A DNA stretch of 64,000 nucleotides from Moringa oleifera (Eukaryota > Streptophyta > Magnoliopsida > Brassicales > Moringaceae): contig JAJFZO010000896.1 of the NCBI GenBank assembly GCA_021397835.1, positions 4,876,501 through 4,940,500 of the forward strand. Reading direction: 5' to 3'. The notes beneath the pieces are model-generated. The model was not told the DNA's origin. It saw only the letters and a list, made by a program, of their open reading frames with translations, and searched no databases. Position 1 is the stretch's first letter, and the number at the start of each line of letters is the position of its first letter. Shown here one piece after another: positions 1 to 10,882 of the stretch. The position numbers were made by a program, and so were the translations under genes.

Positions 1-574
1 TTTAAAATCAAATCATAGGTCTTCCCCAAAAAAGAAAATGCATGTTTAATGCTTGAATTCTCATTCTTTGTGTTTTATGTGCAATAAAAAGTTAAATACA
101 AATCAGGTCGATAATTAATGTTAAAATAAAATAAAATAATCAAAAAAATTAAAGAATCTAAGAAAATAAAAAATCTAAAAAAAGAATAAAGTAAAAAAAT
201 CATAAAAGGTGAAAAATTAAAAAAAAAAGAAAAGAAAAGAAAGGAAATGAAATAGGAAAGAAAATCAAATAAAATTAAAAAAATTGAAAAATATATTGGA
301 AATCAAACAATAAAGAAAGGGAATCAAAGAAAATTGAAAAAGAAATCTAGAAAACCAAAGAAACGAAAAGAAAATCCAATGAAATGAAGAAATTAAAAAA
401 AAGTTATCAAAATTGAAAAAAGAGAAAAAAGGAAAAGAAAAAAGGAAATAAATAAAAAAATAACAAAAAACAAAGAAAGGAGCATAATGGATGAAAATCC
501 AAAAAAAAAAAATGATCATCAAATGGAAGAAAAGAAAATAAATCAAAAATTAAAAATATTTTTATCCAAAAAAA
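1..574. repeat. A-rich spacer of the 5S macrosatellite
   Basis: This purine-rich, AT-rich stretch contains no gene. From about 120 it matches the spacer that precedes half-5S copies elsewhere in the window, for example 3780-4307 and 20000-20567. It shares the recurring phrase agagcataatgga near the half-5S copy. The long Phe-rich open frames here on the - strand are composition artefacts. Confidence 0.7.
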
Positions 575-643
575 GGATGCAACTTGAGAATTTTTCAAGA
601 GGAATCACTTATCCTAATATTACTCTCACCAAAGCATGCTTAA
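575..643 (-). pseudogene. Half-length 5S rRNA copy
   Basis: On the + strand it reads ggatgcaact, then atcctaatattactctcacc, then gcatgcttaa. This is the reverse complement of the 3' half of plant 5S rRNA, from about nt 50 to the end. The 5' half is absent and the spacer follows directly. An A-run just left of it corresponds to a T-run terminator on the - strand. Confidence 0.8.
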
Positions 644-709
644 ATAATCAAGCAGAAGAAAAAATAAATCAAAATAATAAAATCTACAAAAACAATTTTA
701 TGAAAAAAA

Positions 710-826
710 GGTGCAACACAAGGATTTCTTAAAATAACTACCCATCCTAGCACTATTCTCGTTCAACCACGCCTAACTTTGGAGTTCTTATGGGATCCGA
801 TGCATTATCGCTAGTATGATCAAACC
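710..826 (-). pseudogene. 5S rRNA pseudogene, variant 1
   Basis: Near full length (about 117 bp). The order of blocks matches the reverse complement of plant 5S rRNA: tgcaacac, cccatcctag, ctattctcg, ggagttcttatgggatcc, tgcatta. The variant 1 signature is caaccac where 5S has caagcac, which alters the internal promoter box A. The far end reads gatcaaac instead of gatcgcac. Confidence 0.87.
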
Positions 827-984
827 TTAAAGTTTAAAAAATATTAAAGATGAAAGAAAATAATAAAATTAATATAAAAAAGAAAAAACATAAAAAATAA
901 TCAAAAAATAATCAAAAGAAAAAAAAGAAAAACTAAAAAAATAAAAAATAATAAAATTCAAAAATATGTTTTTATAAAAAAAGA

Positions 985-1104
985 GGGTACAACACGAGGA
1001 TTTTCAAGGAAGAATCACCCATCCTGGTGCTATTCTCGCTTAAGCACGTTTAACTTCAAAGTTCTAATGGGATCCAATGCAATAGTACTTGTGTGATCAC
1101 ACCC
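985..1104 (-). pseudogene. 5S rRNA pseudogene, variant 2
   Basis: Near full length. It keeps acaacacgagga, aatcacccatcctgg, tctcgcttaagcacg, gttctaatgggatcc and gtgtgatcacaccc. It begins 275 bp after the previous copy, as in a 5S rDNA tandem array. Confidence 0.88.
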
Positions 1105-1260
1105 AAAAATCTAAAAATTATTAAAAATAAAAAAATAATCACAAGAAAGAAAATAAACATAATGGAGAAAAATATAAAAATATATAAATTAACATAAAAC
1201 CAAAAAGAATCTAAACGAAGAAAAGAAAATAAATTAAAATAATATATTATAAAAATAGAT

Positions 1261-1371
1261 GGTGCAACATGGGTATTTCCTTGAAGGAACCACTCATCCT
1301 AGTACTATTCTCGCCCTTTAACTTCGGAGTTCTATAAGAATCCAACGCATCAATGTTGGTATGACTGCACC
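1261..1371 (-). pseudogene. 5S rRNA pseudogene, variant 3
   Basis: Carries the variant 3 signatures accactcatcc and tcaatgttgg. Most of aagcacgctta is missing (tcgcccttta), so box A is deleted. Variants 4 and 5, present in the next unit, are missing from this unit: only a stub (gcgacaagag, about 1562-1571) follows. Confidence 0.85.
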
Positions 1372-1555
1372 TAAAAAATTCAAAAAGTATTGAAAATGAA
1401 AACACAAAATCATAAAAAAGAAAACAGGAAAGAAAATCATTAAAAAAAAGGCATAAATGAGGAAAATTTTAAAAATAAAAATAAAAATAAAATGAAAGAT
1501 CATCAAATTAAGAAAAAAATAACACAAATTCAAAAATATTTTTTTATCCAAAAGC

Positions 1556-1580
1556 AAGGGTTGCGACAAGAGAAAAAGAT
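1556..1580 (-). pseudogene. 5S 3'-end stub
   Basis: gggttgcgacaagag resembles the 5S 3' end (RC gggtgcaacacgagg). It lies just before the Y block. Equivalent stubs occur at about 5866, 17039, 22105 and 59465, always in the same place, so they mark a fixed junction in the macro-unit. Confidence 0.5.
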
Positions 1581-1729
1581 TTTTTTTAAAAAAATGAACA
1601 GAAATCCAAAATACAAAAAAATTAAAAATAATTTAAAGAATAGATAAAATACAAAAATATGAACAAAATCCTTACAAAAGGAAATAACTAAATGTAAACA
1701 ACAAAATATCAAGAAAACGAATAAAATAG

Positions 1730-3790
1730 ATTAAAGTCTACTAAAAATTATGTAAACACGAAATGATCTAACACAGTGGCATGCCTTTAGAAATACAATT
1801 ATGAGATTTGAAGATCAAACAACATTAGCATGGTAAAAGATATAAGACGGAGAAAGGAAAAACACTCTAGATGGCACTTGAAAAATAACGGGTCACTCCT
1901 TCTATCTACTTTCACTCCTTCATCTTTCTCTCCCACTATTCTTGTATCCAAAAAAAAAAAATTATAGGTAAAGTTTCCATTCAATGTTGGAAAAGTTTGA
2001 TAGGAGTAGCTCCAATAAGACCACCTTTCCCAAACAAACACTAGCATTAAAAAACTTTGATCATGATAACAAATGGATTTAGATAATAGTCTTAATTGGA
2101 AAGTGTTTCAATGTACAAAGTCCTATGTCATGAATTTCAAAGTCCAAGCACTAGATTTAGGCATTTGAAATGTGATCTAAATGTCAAAGCCTCTAACTGC
2201 CATAATTGCTACCAACAAAATTTGGTGTCGACATATTCAAGTAACAAAAAATAGATACGAAAAAAAGTGTTTCTTTTAACATCGGTGAAAGCAATCAACC
2301 ACATAATGTCGTAAAACTCATATCAGAGGAGTTACCAAAAACTAAATTAAAACTAAATAATGGCATAATCCTATAGCGAAACAGTCATCATGAGATTTAA
2401 ACTTCTGCCTAGTTTCTTCCTTTTCTGCATATTAAAAGTTCATCTTGTAAACTAAATGACCTATGTAAACATGGTTAGACAGATAAACTATTAGGTTATC
2501 CAAACAGCAGTATATTTCAATGAGCATCTTAATACTCTACAAAGCTTGTTTTTGAAGTGAAAAATCCTCTGAGTGGAGCATCTTTATATTCTATTTAATC
2601 TGTATATGGAACAACTTATTAAAATCCAATGACAAATATTAGGCCAAAAAAATTAGAATCAGAAATATTAATTTCCCAATCCAATAGCCAAGAACATTCT
2701 ATAAAACTAAAATATTTGTAGAAAGCTCAAAAATAAAAACAAAATAAAATAAAAATGATAAACAACTCACTTGTATGCACATGCATCCATTAATAGTTCA
2801 AACAAGCCAATTCAAGTAAATTGCATATATAACAAAATCAATTTTAGTCAGTTATTTTGACTTTTGTTTGAGAAAAAAAATTAGACAAACTCTTATAATT
2901 AAGCAGTGTACAGTATCCCAAAGGCACTTTCACTTACATTATTTTGGCAGCAACTATTGGGAGCTCACAGAGTTAATGAGTTTTGAACAAAGTAATGTGC
3001 ATCTAAATATGAGTTAAAGCAACTAGATAAAATTTTCATAATGAATTATATCAAAACTTATCACTAATCCAATAACTCATGCAAAGTCAAAGCATGCCTT
3101 CTACAAAGTTAATGAGTTTTAAACATAGTGATATGTATCTAAATATAAGTCAAAGCCACTGGATAAAATTCTCAGAACAAATTATATCAAAACTTATCAA
3201 TAATCCAATAACTCATGCAATGTCGAAGCATGCCTTCTATAAAATTTGATATTTCAAATAAGTGTAACAAAAAGCCACCATAAATACAAAAGCATCTAAT
3301 TGTATTCAGAAAGCCAGTAGCATCTCCTAAACATGATAGACAGATGAGACCTTCCACATACACAATTTCCTTTAGTTAGTATTTGTTGATAAGCTTAATA
3401 ATCTCAGTGGTAATATTTAATTAGCAACTCTATCAACATACCAAACTCGTTTATGGGCTTGTCAAAACATTATAAAATCAATCTAGTGGGTTATATAATT
3501 CTTGAATAGTCATCAAAAAGGAATGCATAATGTCTTCATGAAAACAAATGTATGTCACCAACAGGATATGCGTTTACTACATAGATGAGATGTATTAAGA
3601 AAACATTCAGAGCATCAACATAAAAGAAAACGTAAGATCATTTTCATTTTCTCTCATCTTTCCGATAAGTGTGAATATCCTTATTCTCTTAACAACTTTA
3701 CAGACTTTCTAAAAATGAAAAACAAAAAAAGCAACTTGCATTCTCAAAATGAACAAAACATTGAAACTCATTTTAAGAAAATCGAAGAAA
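1730..3790 (-). repeat. Y block, copy 1 (internally deleted)
   Basis: Gene-derived block shared with 6.05, 13.3, 17.2, 22.2 and 59.6 kb. Aligned against copy 4, the sequence jumps at about 2391 from cagtcatcatgag straight to tttaaacttctgcc, so roughly 0.8-1.1 kb holding the YIF1 exons and the LLATG segment is lost. The remaining right part (2400-3790) matches 14.5-15.5, 18.7-19.9 and 61.1-62.4 kb. A candidate splice donor (RC of actcactt) lies near 2765-2773. No intact coding frame remains. Confidence 0.8.
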
Positions 3791-4307
3791 CCCAAGGAAA
3801 AAAATAGAAGAAAACAAAATACATAAAGTTTAAAAAATTTTGAAAATCATACGAAAATAAATTAAGTAAAATACAATAAAGAAAAAAAATCTAGAAAGAT
3901 AAACAAAAAGAACATCGAAAAAAATAATATTATAAAAAATAAAAGATTAAAAATAATAAAAAGTACTAAAGAAAATCAAATGGAATTAAAAAATTTTAAA
4001 ATATACTGAAAATCAAACATCGGAGACAGTGAGTCAAAGAAAATTCAAAAAGAAATCTAACAAAATCAAAGAAACAAAATGAACATCTAATAAAATGAAG
4101 AAATTAAAATCAAGTCATCGAAATTAAAAAAGAGAAGAGAGGAAAGAGAAGGAAATGAAAAAGAGCAAAAAATAAAACAAATAACAAAAATCAAAGAAAA
4201 GAGCATAATGGAGGAAAATGCAAAAAAATATAAAAAATGAAAGATCATCAAATAAAAGAAAAGAAAATAAATCAAAAATAAAAAAATATTTTTATCCAAA
4301 AAAAGAA
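3791..4307. repeat. A-rich spacer of the macrosatellite
   Basis: Purine-rich spacer joining Y block 1 to a half-5S copy. It is homologous to 7.64-8.14, 19.95-20.57 and 62.4-63.1 kb. No gene is seen. Confidence 0.7.
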
Positions 4308-4376
4308 ATGCAACACAACAATTTCTCAAGAGAAATAACCTAACTTAGTACTATTCTTGCCAAAGCACATATAAAT
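4308..4376 (-). pseudogene. Half-length 5S rRNA copy
   Basis: atgcaacacaaca, then tagtactattcttgcc, then aaagcacata. The 5' half of 5S is missing. It precedes a variant 1 copy, as at 575 and 20568. Confidence 0.75.
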
Positions 4377-4440
4377 AATAAAAAAAGAAAAAATAAATTT
4401 AAAAATAAAATTTAAAAATATTTGTTTATGAAAAGAAAAA

Positions 4441-4556
4441 TGCAACACGTGGATTTCTTAAGAGAACCACCAGTCCTAGTAATATTCTCGCTCAACCACA
4501 TCTAACTTCGAAGTTTTTATGAAATCTGATGCATTAAAGCTGCTATGATCGAACTT
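4441..4556 (-). pseudogene. 5S rRNA pseudogene, variant 1
   Basis: tgcaacacgtggatttctta, cagtcctagtaatattctcg, caaccacatctaacttcg, then gctatgatcgaac. It shares the caaccac change and the gatcgaac end with the copies at 710 and 20697. Confidence 0.85.
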
Positions 4557-4725
4557 AAAAGTTCAAAAAATATTGAAAATGAAAAAAAACAATAATATTA
4601 ATATAAAAAATGAAAAAAAGATAAAAAAGAAACAAAAATAAAATAAAATAAAACAAAAGATAATCAAAAGGAAGAAAAAGAAAAATTAAAAAATTAAAGT
4701 TAAAAAAATTTTTATAAAAAAAAGA

Positions 4726-4841
4726 GTGTGCAACACGAGGATTTTCAAAGATCGTACCATCCTAGCACTTTTCTTGCCCAAGCACGCTTAACTTTGGATT
4801 TTTAGTAGGATCCGATGCATTAGTACTAGTATGATCGTACC
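4726..4841 (-). pseudogene. 5S rRNA pseudogene, variant 2
   Basis: gtgtgcaacacgagg, catcctagcac, ttgcccaagcacgcttaac, taggatccgatgcattag and tatgatcgtacc are all recognisable. The box A region is intact; several bases are lost before catcctag. Confidence 0.87.
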
Positions 4842-5017
4842 TAAAAATTTAAAAATTATTGAAATTAAAAAAATAAAGTCATAAAAAAGAAATAAAAGAT
4901 AATGAAAAAAATATAAAAATAAATTAAAATAAAACAAAAAATAATCCAGAGGAAAAAAGAAAATAAATCAAAAATAATAAATCAGACAAAACATTTTATC
5001 CAAAAAAAAAAAAAGAA

Positions 5018-5138
5018 GGGTGCAAACATGAGTATTTCCTAGAAGGAACCACTCATCCTATTATAACACTTACCGAAGCATATTTAACTTCGGAGTTTTA
5101 ATGGGATCTAGTGAATCAATGTTGGTATGAACACACCC
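5018..5138 (-). pseudogene. 5S rRNA pseudogene, variant 3
   Basis: gggtgcaaacatgagtattt, accactcatcc, cggagttttaatgggatc, then tcaatgttggtatga. tagtactactctc has changed to tattataacactta, a change shared with the copy at 58609. Confidence 0.85.
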
Positions 5139-5318
5139 AAAAAATTCTAAAAGTATTTCTATCAAAAAATTCAAAAATTAGTGAAAATAAAAACATAAAA
5201 TCATAAAACAGAAAAGAACATAATGGAGAAAAATACAAAAAAAAAATAAAAATGGAAGATTATCAAATAAATAAATAAATAATAAAAATCAAAAATATTG
5301 TTTTATTAAAACCAAAAA

Positions 5319-5434
5319 GGTGCAATACAAGAATTTTTAAAGAGGAATCACCCATCTCAGTACTACTCTCACCCAAGCACGCTTCACTTTGTAGTTCAAA
5401 TGGGATCGGTGCTTAGTATTGGTATGATCGCACT
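5319..5434 (-). pseudogene. 5S rRNA pseudogene, variant 4
   Basis: ggtgcaatacaag, cacccatctcagtactac, cccaagcacgcttcac, then the variant 4 signature tgcttagtattggtatgatc. That signature replaces the ccggtgcattagtgctgg segment with a shorter version. Confidence 0.86.
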
Positions 5435-5586
5435 AAAAAATTCAAAAAAAATTAAAAAATGGTCATAAATAAGAAAAAAACATAATTAAAAAAATACAAA
5501 AAAGGAAACAATAAAATCAAAATAAAAAATTATAAAAATAAAAATAAATAAATAATAAAATAAACAAATATTTTTAAAAGAATAAA

Positions 5587-5702
5587 GGTGCGACACAAGA
5601 ATTTTCTAGAATGAATCATCAGTTCTAGTACTACTCCCACTGAGCACACTTCACTTCAGGTTTTAATGCAATTTGATACATTAGTGTTGGTATCATTACA
5701 CT
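5587..5702 (-). pseudogene. 5S rRNA pseudogene, variant 5
   Basis: gtgcgacacaagaattttc, agttctagtactactcccac, gagcacacttcacttcagg, then the variant 5 signature ttttaatgcaatttgataca in place of tctgatgggatccggtgca. Confidence 0.84.
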
Positions 5703-6757
5703 TAAAATTTCAAAACAAAATATTAGAAAGAAAAAAAACAAAATCACAAAAAAGAAAAGGCATAAGAAAAATGTAAAAAATTTAAATTTAAATAAAATGA
5801 AAGATAACAAAAGAAAAAAAATAATAAAAAATAAAAAATTCAAAAATATTTTTATCTAAAAAAGGCAGTGGGACACAAGAAAATGTTTTAAAAAAGGAAA
5901 TAAAGAAAAATAAAAAAAAAGTAAAAACTAAAAGTAATCTAAAGAATAGATAAAATACAAAAATAAGAATAAAATCCTTAAAAAATGAAATAACTTAAAG
6001 TAAACAACAAAAATGTCAAGATAACTATTTTATTTAACTAAAAATTATGTAAACATAAAATGATCTAACACAGTGAAATTGCCTTCAAGAAATACAAATA
6101 TGAGATTTGAAAATCAAAAAGCACTAACATGGTAAAAGCCATAAGAAAATCCACTAGAAAAAGAAAAAGTCAAAAAAATGATGAGTAACTTCCTCTATCT
6201 ATTTTTACTCCTCCATCTTTCTCTCTTTCTTTCTTCCCATCTAAGAAAAAATTATAGGTAAAGTTTTAGATCAATGTTGGAGAAATTTAATTGGAAGAGC
6301 TCCAATAAGACCACATTTCCCATAAAAGCACTAGCATAATACTTTTGTCATTGATAATAAATGGATTTAGATAAAAGCCTGAATTGGAAAGTAATTCAAA
6401 GTACCAAGTCCTATGACTCGAATTTCAAAGCCAAGCCCCAGATTTAGGTGTTTCAAATGTAATCTACCTATCAAAGCCTCTAACTGCCATAATTCTTACC
6501 AACAAAATTTAGTGCCGGCATATTCAATTAATATAAGTTCCGCTTCATACTTAAGTTTCATTGCAATAAAATAAATGCAAAAAAAAGTGTTTATTTTAAC
6601 AATAGTGAATGCGATCAACCACATAATGTTGTAAAACCCATATTAGAGGAGCTAAAAAAAAAACTAAATGAAAACTAGAGAATGGCATATTTTCGTAATG
6701 GAACAGTCATCATGAACCGAGGTGGAGAACAGAACGCAAAAGAGTTAACCAACTTAC

Positions 6758-7085
6758 TTCCCTTTAAGACCCAATGACAAGCTAGCAAGAACAATGTAAG
6801 TACCAAATGCCATAAATGAGATGTATGAGTCTGGGGCATTATATTATAAATTGGGGGCTTATAGAAAAGCCTTCCTCTTACTAGCCCAAATATTCTTGCC
6901 CAATGGCCTTGACAGGAAAACAAAAAGGAATATTGTGGGGGAAGAAAAAAGGTGCCAATAATAAAATTCGAGAAGGATATCGACTTACCTTGTGCAAGAA
7001 TGGAAATAAGACAACCTCAACTCATTCCTCACATAATGGTCATTTATTTGAAAGTAATACTGTGGATCCAAAAATGAGCTACTTA
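6758..7085 (-). pseudogene. YIF1: YIF1 (HRF1-family) exon fragments, copy 2
   Basis: YIF1 proteins are multi-pass membrane proteins of the ER-Golgi system that partner Yip1. Two exons are readable on the - strand. Exon a (about 7085-6989) encodes DPQYYFQINDHYVRNEL and, after a frame shift, LFPFLHK up to a GTAAGT donor. Exon b (6907-6758) encodes a GHW..RI..LVRGRL.YKPPIY segment and then, in another frame, NAPDSYISFMAFGTY and SLSLGLKGK before GTAAGTT. The NAPD motif and the first membrane segment are family hallmarks. One base is missing between PIYDI and NAPD, so it cannot encode the protein. The downstream membrane exons were not recognised. Confidence 0.85.
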
Positions 7086-7267
7086 TATGTTCATTTCAAA
7101 ATAATTAAAAAAAAAGCAAGAAAAACATGTAATAATTGATAATTAATGAATCAAATCAAAAGAGAAACTAAGAAAAAAAGGAAACCAACAAAATCTAAAA
7201 AAGTAAAATATCTCATAGCAACTTAGGTTTAACAAGAAAAGAATAAGCATGTAAGAATCCATGCCTG

Positions 7268-7440
7268 TAGCTAGTAGAAAAGCAATAACTTCTTGTTTAA
7301 ATAGTGCAATTTTTGCCGCCACTATGATCGATGCTTCTTCATCCATGAAAAAAGAAGCACCTGAGATACTGCAAAGTAAGCCTTCTCCATCGAGACCATC
7401 AAATCCCCTACAAGCTTGCATGCACCACATTTTCTTTATA
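7268..7440 (-). pseudogene. Conserved exon-like segment 'LLATG', copy 2
   Basis: On the - strand this region is open across MDEEASIIVAAKIALFKQ and ends in LLATG at a splice-donor-like site. The site is GC here (caggcatgg) and GT in copy 3. Just upstream, another frame reads GDLMVSMEKAYF. It recurs at 14254, 18427 and 60864. I do not recognise the protein, and frame breaks are present. It lies upstream of the YIF1 exons in every copy except copy 5, where it is absent. Confidence 0.5.
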
Positions 7441-8144
7441 TTAAGGTACCCTCAAAATCAAACAATTTGCCTATAATTCAGGACATCCAAATGCCATTGA
7501 ATAAAAGGCAACTCCATCTACAAGGCCTGTCCACATGAGGTTTAAACTTCTACCCACTTTTTTGTCTTTTTATCAATTAAAAGTTTCTTATTCTCTTAAC
7601 AATTTTACTGACAATCTAAAAAAGAAAAACAAAAGAAGCAACTTGTATTCTCAAAAATGGGCAAAACATTGAAACTCATTTTAAAAAAATCAAAGAAACC
7701 CAAGGAAAAAAATAGAAAAAAGTAAAATACAAAAAGTTATTAAAAATTTGAAAATCAAATAAAGAAAATAATAAAAATTATATGAAAATAAATTAAAAAA
7801 TACAAGAAAATAAAAACTCCAGAAAAAATAAATAAAAAAAATACTAAAAATCAAATAATAAAGAAAAAGAATCAAAAGAAAATAAAAAAATAGACCTTAC
7901 AAAACCGAGGAAACAAAAATAAAATCCAATAAAATGAAGAAATTAAATAAAAAAATTATAAAAATTAAAAAAGAGAAGAAAGGAAAGAAAAGGAAAAGAA
8001 AAAAGCAAATAAATAAAATAAATCAGATAAAAGAGCATAATGGAAAGAAATGCAAAAAAAAAAAAAAATGAAAGATCTTCAAATGGAAGAAAAGAAAATG
8101 AACCAAATTTTTAAAAATCAAAAAATATTTTTATCTTAAGAAAT

Positions 8145-8187
8145 GATGCAATACGAGAATTTCTTAGAAGGAATCACCCATCCCAGA
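8145..8187 (-). pseudogene. Half-5S copy, type A, truncated
   Basis: gatgcaatacgagaatttct up to cacccatcccag, then an abrupt switch to spacer. Only the last third of 5S remains. Confidence 0.7.
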
Positions 8188-8643
8188 ACAAATATAAAAA
8201 TTAAAATGAAAATCCAAAAAAAGTAATAATGCAAAAAATCATGAAAGATGAAAAAAATTAAATATGAAAGCAAGGAAAAGAAACGAAATGAAATAGGAAA
8301 GAAAATCAAATGAAATTAAAGAAAACAAATTCTAAGAATATACTGAAAATCAAATAGTAAAGAAAAGGAATCAAAGAAAATTGAAAAATAAACCTCACAA
8401 AACCGAGGAAACAAAAATAAAATCCAAGAAAATGAAGAAATTAAATAGAAAAGTTATCAAAACTGAAAAAGAGAAGAAAGGCAGAAAAGGAAAAGAAAAA
8501 AGGAAATAAATAAAATAAATCAAAGAAAAGAGCATAATGGAAGGAAATGCAAGATAAAAAAAAAAAAATGAAAGACCTTCAAATGGAAGAAAAGAAAATA
8601 AACAAAATTTTAAAAAATCAAAAAATATTTTTATCTTGAAAAA

Positions 8644-8712
8644 GGATGCAATACGAGAATTTCTTAGAAGGAATCACCCATCCTAGTATAGCTCTCGCCA
8701 AAGCACATTTAA
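8644..8712 (-). pseudogene. Half-5S copy, type A
   Basis: ggatgcaatacgag, cacccatcctagtatag, ctctcgccaaagcacattt. Followed by type A spacer (aataataaacatt). Confidence 0.78.
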
Positions 8713-9195
8713 ATAATAAACATTATACGAAAATAAATTAAAAAATACAAGAAAATAAAAAGTCTAGAACAAATAAATAAAAAGAACATCCAAAAAAAGT
8801 AATAATGTAAAAATCATGAAAGATGAAAAAAATTAAATATTAAAGCAAGGAAAAGAAACGAAATGAAATAGGAAAAAATTCAAATGAAATTAAAAATGCA
8901 AATTCTAAGAATATATTGAAAATCAAATAGTAAAGAAAAGGAATCAAAGAAAATTGAAAATAAACCTAACAAAATCAAAGAAACAAAAATAAAACCCAAT
9001 AAAATGATGAAATTAAATAAAAAAAGTTATCAAAATTGAAAAGAGAAAAAAGAAAAAGAAAAAATAAAATAAATAACAAAAACCAAAGAAAAGAGCATAA
9101 TGGAAGGAAATGCAAAAAAAAAAAAATGAAAGATCATCAAATGGAAGAAAAAAGAAAATAAATGAAAAATCAAAAAATATTTTTATCCAAAAACA

Positions 9196-9264
9196 GGATG
9201 CAACACGAGAATTTGTTAGTAGGAATCACCCATTCTAGTACTACCCTCGCCAAAGTACGTTTAA
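9196..9264 (-). pseudogene. Half-5S copy, type B
   Basis: ggatgcaacacgag, cacccattctagtactac, cctcgccaaagtacgttt. Followed by the type B spacer aaccaaaaagaagaaaaatg. Confidence 0.78.
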
Positions 9265-9679
9265 ATAACCAAAAAGAAGAAAAATGTAAATCAAAAATAA
9301 TAAAAAGATGAAAGAAAATGAAATAGGAAAGAAAATCAAATAAAATTAAAAAACAAATTCTGAGAATACATTAAAAATCAAATAATAAACAAATAGAATC
9401 AAAGAAAATTGAAAAATAAACCTAACAAAACCGAGGAAACAAAAATAAAATCCAATAAAATGAAGAAACTATATACAAAAAGTTGTCAAAACTGAAAAAG
9501 AGAAAAAAGGAAAGAAAAGGAAACGAAAAAAGAAAATTAATAAAATAAATCAAAGAAAAGAGCATAATGGAAGGAAATGCAAAAAAAATAATAATAATAA
9601 ATAAATGAAAGATCTTCAAATGGAAGAAAAAAAATAAACAAAATTTTAAAAAATCAAAAAATATTTTTATCTTGCAAAA

Positions 9680-9748
9680 GGATGCAATACGAGAGTTTCT
9701 TAGAAGGAATCACCCATCCTAGTATAACTCTCGCCAAAGCACGTTTAA
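9680..9748 (-). pseudogene. Half-5S copy, type A
   Basis: ggatgcaatacgagagtttc, cacccatcctagtataac, tctcgccaaagcacgttt. Type A spacer follows. Confidence 0.78.
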
Positions 9749-10249
9749 ATAATAAATATAATATGAAAATAAATTAAAAATACAAGAAAATAAAAAGTCT
9801 AGAAGATAAATAAAAAGAACATCCAAAAAAAGTAATAATGTAAAAATCATAAAAGATGAATAAAATTAAATATGAAAGCAAGGAAAAGAAACGAAATGAA
9901 ATAGGAAAAAAATCAAATGAAATTAAAAAAACAAATTCTAAGAATATATTTAAAATCAAACAATAAAGAAAATGACTCAAAGAAAATTAAAAATAAACCT
10001 AAAAAAATCAAAGAAACAAAAATAAAATCCAATAAAATGATGAAATTAAATAAAAAAGTTACCAAAATTGAAAAGGAAAAAAATGAAAAGGAAAAGAAAA
10101 AAATTAAATAAAATAAATAAAAAATCAAAGAAAAGAGCATAATGGAAGGAAAAGCAAAAAAAAAAAAAAAAAGAAAGAAAGAAAGATCATCAAATGGAAG
10201 AAAAGAAAATAAATCAAAAATCAAAAAATATTTTTATCCAAAAAAAAAA

Positions 10250-10318
10250 GTATGCAACACGAGAATTTCTTAGCAAGAATCACCCATCCTAGTACTACTC
10301 TCGCCAAAGCACGTTTAA
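10250..10318 (-). pseudogene. Half-5S copy, A/B chimera
   Basis: The 5S part is type B (gcaacacgag, tagcaag, tagtactactctc) but the spacer after it is type A (aataataaacattatatg). It breaks the strict alternation, as expected after unequal exchange inside the 5S half. Confidence 0.75.
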
Positions 10319-10813
10319 ATAATAAACATTATATGAAAATATATTAAAAAATATAAAAAAATAAAAAGTCTAGAACAGATAAATAAAAAGAACATCCAAG
10401 AAAAGTAATAATGTAAAAATCATGAAAGATGAAAAAAATTAAATATGAAAGAAAGGATAAGAAACGAAATGAAATAGGAAAGAAAATCAAATGAAATTAA
10501 AAAAACAAATTCTAAGAATATATTGAAAATCAAACAATAAAGAAAAGCAATCAAAGAAAATTAAAAATAAACCTAACAAAATCAAAGAAACAAAAATAAA
10601 ATCCAATAAAATGATGAAATTAAATGAAAAATTTATCAAAACTGAAAAAGAGAAAAAGGAAAAGGAAAAGAAAAAGAATAAAATAAAATAAACAACAAAA
10701 ATCAAAGAAAAGAGCATAATGGAAGGAAAAGCAAAAAAAAAAAAAATGAAAGATCATCAAATGGAAGAAAAGAAAATAAATCAAAAATCAAAAAATATTT
10801 TTATCCAAAAAAA

Positions 10814-10882
10814 GGATGCAACACGAGAATTTCTTAGCAGGAATCACCCGTCCTAGTACTACCCTCGCTAAAGTACGTTTAA
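10814..10882 (-). pseudogene. Half-5S copy, type B
   Basis: ggatgcaacacgag, tagcaggaatcacccgtcc, accctcgctaaagtacg. Type B spacer follows. The cccgtcc change is shared with 63648. Confidence 0.78.

Larger units (their letters stand above)
6050..7640 (-). repeat. Y block, copy 2
   Basis: Carries the YIF1 fragments and the LLATG segment on the - strand. Its right part is shortened: at about 7587 the text runs from caattaaaagttt directly to cttattctcttaacaa, skipping about 1.1 kb that is present in copies 4 and 6. The left part is closest to copy 6 (59.6 kb). Confidence 0.8.

Noticed and set aside
265..546. Many Phe/Leu/Ile-rich open frames on the - strand (also 4087, 5631, 9913, 10487, 11521, 12560, 20022, 63403 and others)
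   Set aside because: They lie in purine-rich + strand spacer, repeat with the satellite, and consist of F, L, I, S, Y only. They follow from composition and recur because the DNA repeats.
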